Program-made: the position numbers and the translations under genes
Shown here: positions 5,976 through 6,497 of the stretch, piece after piece
How positions within the stretch are numbered: the first letter of the stretch is position 1
How the letters are laid out: each line of letters opens with the position of its first letter
NCBI GenBank assembly: GCA_022777455.1
Contig: JALFGI010000169.1
Span: forward strand, 1-6,497
Reading direction: 5' to 3'
Length of the DNA stretch: 6,497 nucleotides
Origin: Clostridiales bacterium
Lineage (GTDB): Bacteria; Bacillota_A; Clostridia; Oscillospirales; Oscillospiraceae
The notes under the pieces: model-generated
What the model was told of the DNA's origin: nothing
What the model saw: the letters and a program-made list of their open reading frames with translations, nothing else
The model's database searches: none

Positions 5976-6008
5976 CCGGCCAGGGAATTTTCCCCGGCCG
6001 GGTTTTTT
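5976..6008 (+). terminator. Intrinsic terminator of rny
   Basis: CCGGCC-A-GGG (5976-5985) pairs with CCC-C-GGCCGG (5992-6001), nine pairs with one A-C mismatch, AATTTT loop, then G and six T (6003-6008). It is preceded by an A-run. It begins eight bases after the TAA at 5967. Confidence 0.92.
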
Positions 6009-6053
6009 CTGACATTTCGCTAAATTGTAATTTGGCGTACCGGAACCGACGCG

Positions 6054-6209
6054 CCCCTTGGCTCCCCCTATGGGGGAGCTGGCTGCCCCCTAGGGGGCAG
6101 ACTGAGAGGGCAACACAGTTTGGATTGAAAGCGGTTGCGATCTTTCCTGCGGCACCCTCTCAGTCAGCCTGTTCGGCTGACAGCTCTCCCAAAGGGAGAG
6201 CCAAGGGGG
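6054..6209. repeat. Palindromic intergenic repeat, two inverted arms (MITE/REP-like)
   Basis: The left arm (6054-6110) opens CCCCTTGGCTC and closes GACTGAGAGGG; the right arm (6155-6209) is the inverse, opening CCCTCTCAGTC and closing GAGCCAAGGGGG. Each arm contains two hairpins: left, GCTCCCCC/GGGGGAGC (6061-6079) and the perfect 18-base palindrome CTGCCCCCTAGGGGGCAG (6083-6100); right, GTCAGCC/GGCTGAC (6163-6181) and GCTCTCCC/GGGAGAGC (6183-6201). The inner hairpins differ between arms while the outer blocks agree. A 44-base spacer separates the arms. I recall very similar sequences scattered between genes of gut Oscillospiraceae. No transposase frame is present, so any mobility would need one supplied elsewhere. 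Confidence 0.75.
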
Positions 6210-6241
6210 TGCTGCCGTATTATCCCGCCATATTTCATTTT

Positions 6242-6290
6242 GCGGAATCCGCGGGGGACAGCTGCGGAATTGGGACGGGAAACCCGTCCC
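6242..6290. repeat. Perfect hairpin abutting the deacetylase stop codon
   Basis: GGGACGGG (6272-6279) and CCCGTCCC (6283-6290) form an 8-base perfect stem with an AAA loop; a smaller GCGG/CCGC stem lies at 6242-6252. On the minus strand the unit reads TGTAGGGGACGGG, a form I associate with another common intergenic repeat of gut Clostridia. It begins right after the TAG stop of the deacetylase gene and may serve as its terminator, though no T-run follows on that strand. Confidence 0.55.
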
Positions 6291-6497
6291 CTACAGTTGG
6301 GGCGTGGGCTGAGCGAATAGTTCCGAAATGGGGGCGAAGCGGTAGCCCTGCTGCTCCCAGCGACTCAGCAGCTCGTCCAAAATGTCGGCGTTGGTCTGGC
6401 TGGTGGAATGGAGGAGCACCACCGCTCCCGGGTGGGTGCGGGGGAGGAGCTTATTAAAGGCCGTGTCCCGGGTGGGCTGGGCGTCGTTTTTCCAGTC
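6291..6497 (-). CDS. Polysaccharide deacetylase, PdaA-like (C-terminal 68 residues)
   Basis: The frame enters from the right edge and ends at TAG (6293-6291). The 68 visible residues start DWKNDAQPTRDTAFNKLL and contain HPGAVVLLHSTSQTNADIL, ending QGYRFAPISELF. This is the C-terminal part of the NodB-fold (CE4) domain: DWK corresponds to the motif-4 region and the histidine of LLH (codon 6410-6408) to the motif-5 catalytic-site histidine. PdaA of spore formers removes acetyl groups from peptidoglycan during muramic delta-lactam formation in the spore cortex; the order DWK, then HPGA, then LLH, then NA and LxxLxxxGY, fits PdaA better than chitin deacetylases, but the rest of the gene is not visible. 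It converges on rny, separated by terminator and repeats. Confidence 0.85.
   Translation of the reverse strand, partial: DWKNDAQPTRDTAFNKLLPRTHPGAVVLLHSTSQTNADILDELLSRWEQQGYRFAPISELFAQPTPQL

Noticed and set aside
4258..6015. 585-codon open frame on the minus strand, opposite rny
   Set aside because: It mirrors the codon structure of rny, has a low-complexity composition rich in G, L and D, and has no recognisable domain or ribosome site; the plus strand is unmistakably RNase Y.
6054..6290. CRISPR array
   Set aside because: The repeats are inverted and few, without regular spacers.
5876..6457. 193-codon plus-strand frame across the terminator and repeats
   Set aside because: It starts inside rny in another frame, reads through the terminator and palindromes, and lies opposite the deacetylase gene.

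Overview
This window looks like the chromosome of a low-to-mid GC Gram-positive anaerobe of the class Clostridia, most likely a gut Oscillospiraceae/Ruminococcaceae-type bacterium. The reasons are the LplB/YesL-type sugar-uptake genes, strong GGAGG ribosome sites, RNase Y, a PdaA-type deacetylase, a group II intron remnant of a type I associate with these bacteria, and a palindromic intergenic repeat typical of them. No taxonomic assignment can be proved from the sequence alone.

Layout: (1) 1-759, minus strand: the first 253 residues of an LplB/UgpA-type ABC sugar permease, running off the left edge. (2) 760-1010: a divergent control region with one extended -10 promoter facing each way and several copies of an ATTTGCAC motif. 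(3) 1011-3435, plus strand: a tight three-gene operon encoding a LacI-family repressor, a YesL/DUF624 membrane protein and a single-pass membrane-anchored protein of unknown function, with very short spacing or ATGA overlap. The repressor probably controls both the permease side and its own operon, and the locus is probably for uptake of an oligosaccharide that cannot be identified here. (4) 3436-4170: no intact protein gene. It holds a strong hairpin and then a 5' fragment of a group II intron (domain I up to the start of domain IV) without the reverse transcriptase or the catalytic domain V. (5) 4171-5967: a near-consensus promoter, a leader of about 220 bases with several GC-rich hairpins each followed by T-runs, and rny (RNase Y). 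(6) 5976-6008: a strong intrinsic terminator. (7) 6054-6290: palindromic repeat elements. (8) 6291-6497, minus strand: the last 68 residues of a PdaA-like polysaccharide deacetylase, convergent with rny.

The most striking observation is in rny. The reading frame meets a TAG at 5884-5886, yet the same frame continues for 26 more codons that encode the normal conserved C-terminus of RNase Y and end at TAA (5965-5967), immediately before the terminator. With the TAG read as an amino acid, the protein is 513 residues, the usual family length. This is a recent nonsense mutation, a sequence error, or amber readthrough. The neighbouring deacetylase gene appears to use TAG as its genuine stop, which argues against general reassignment of the codon.

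No complete new system such as a defence island, CRISPR array or phage was found. The items worth following up are the rny amber codon, the rny leader, the operator array and the intron fragment.
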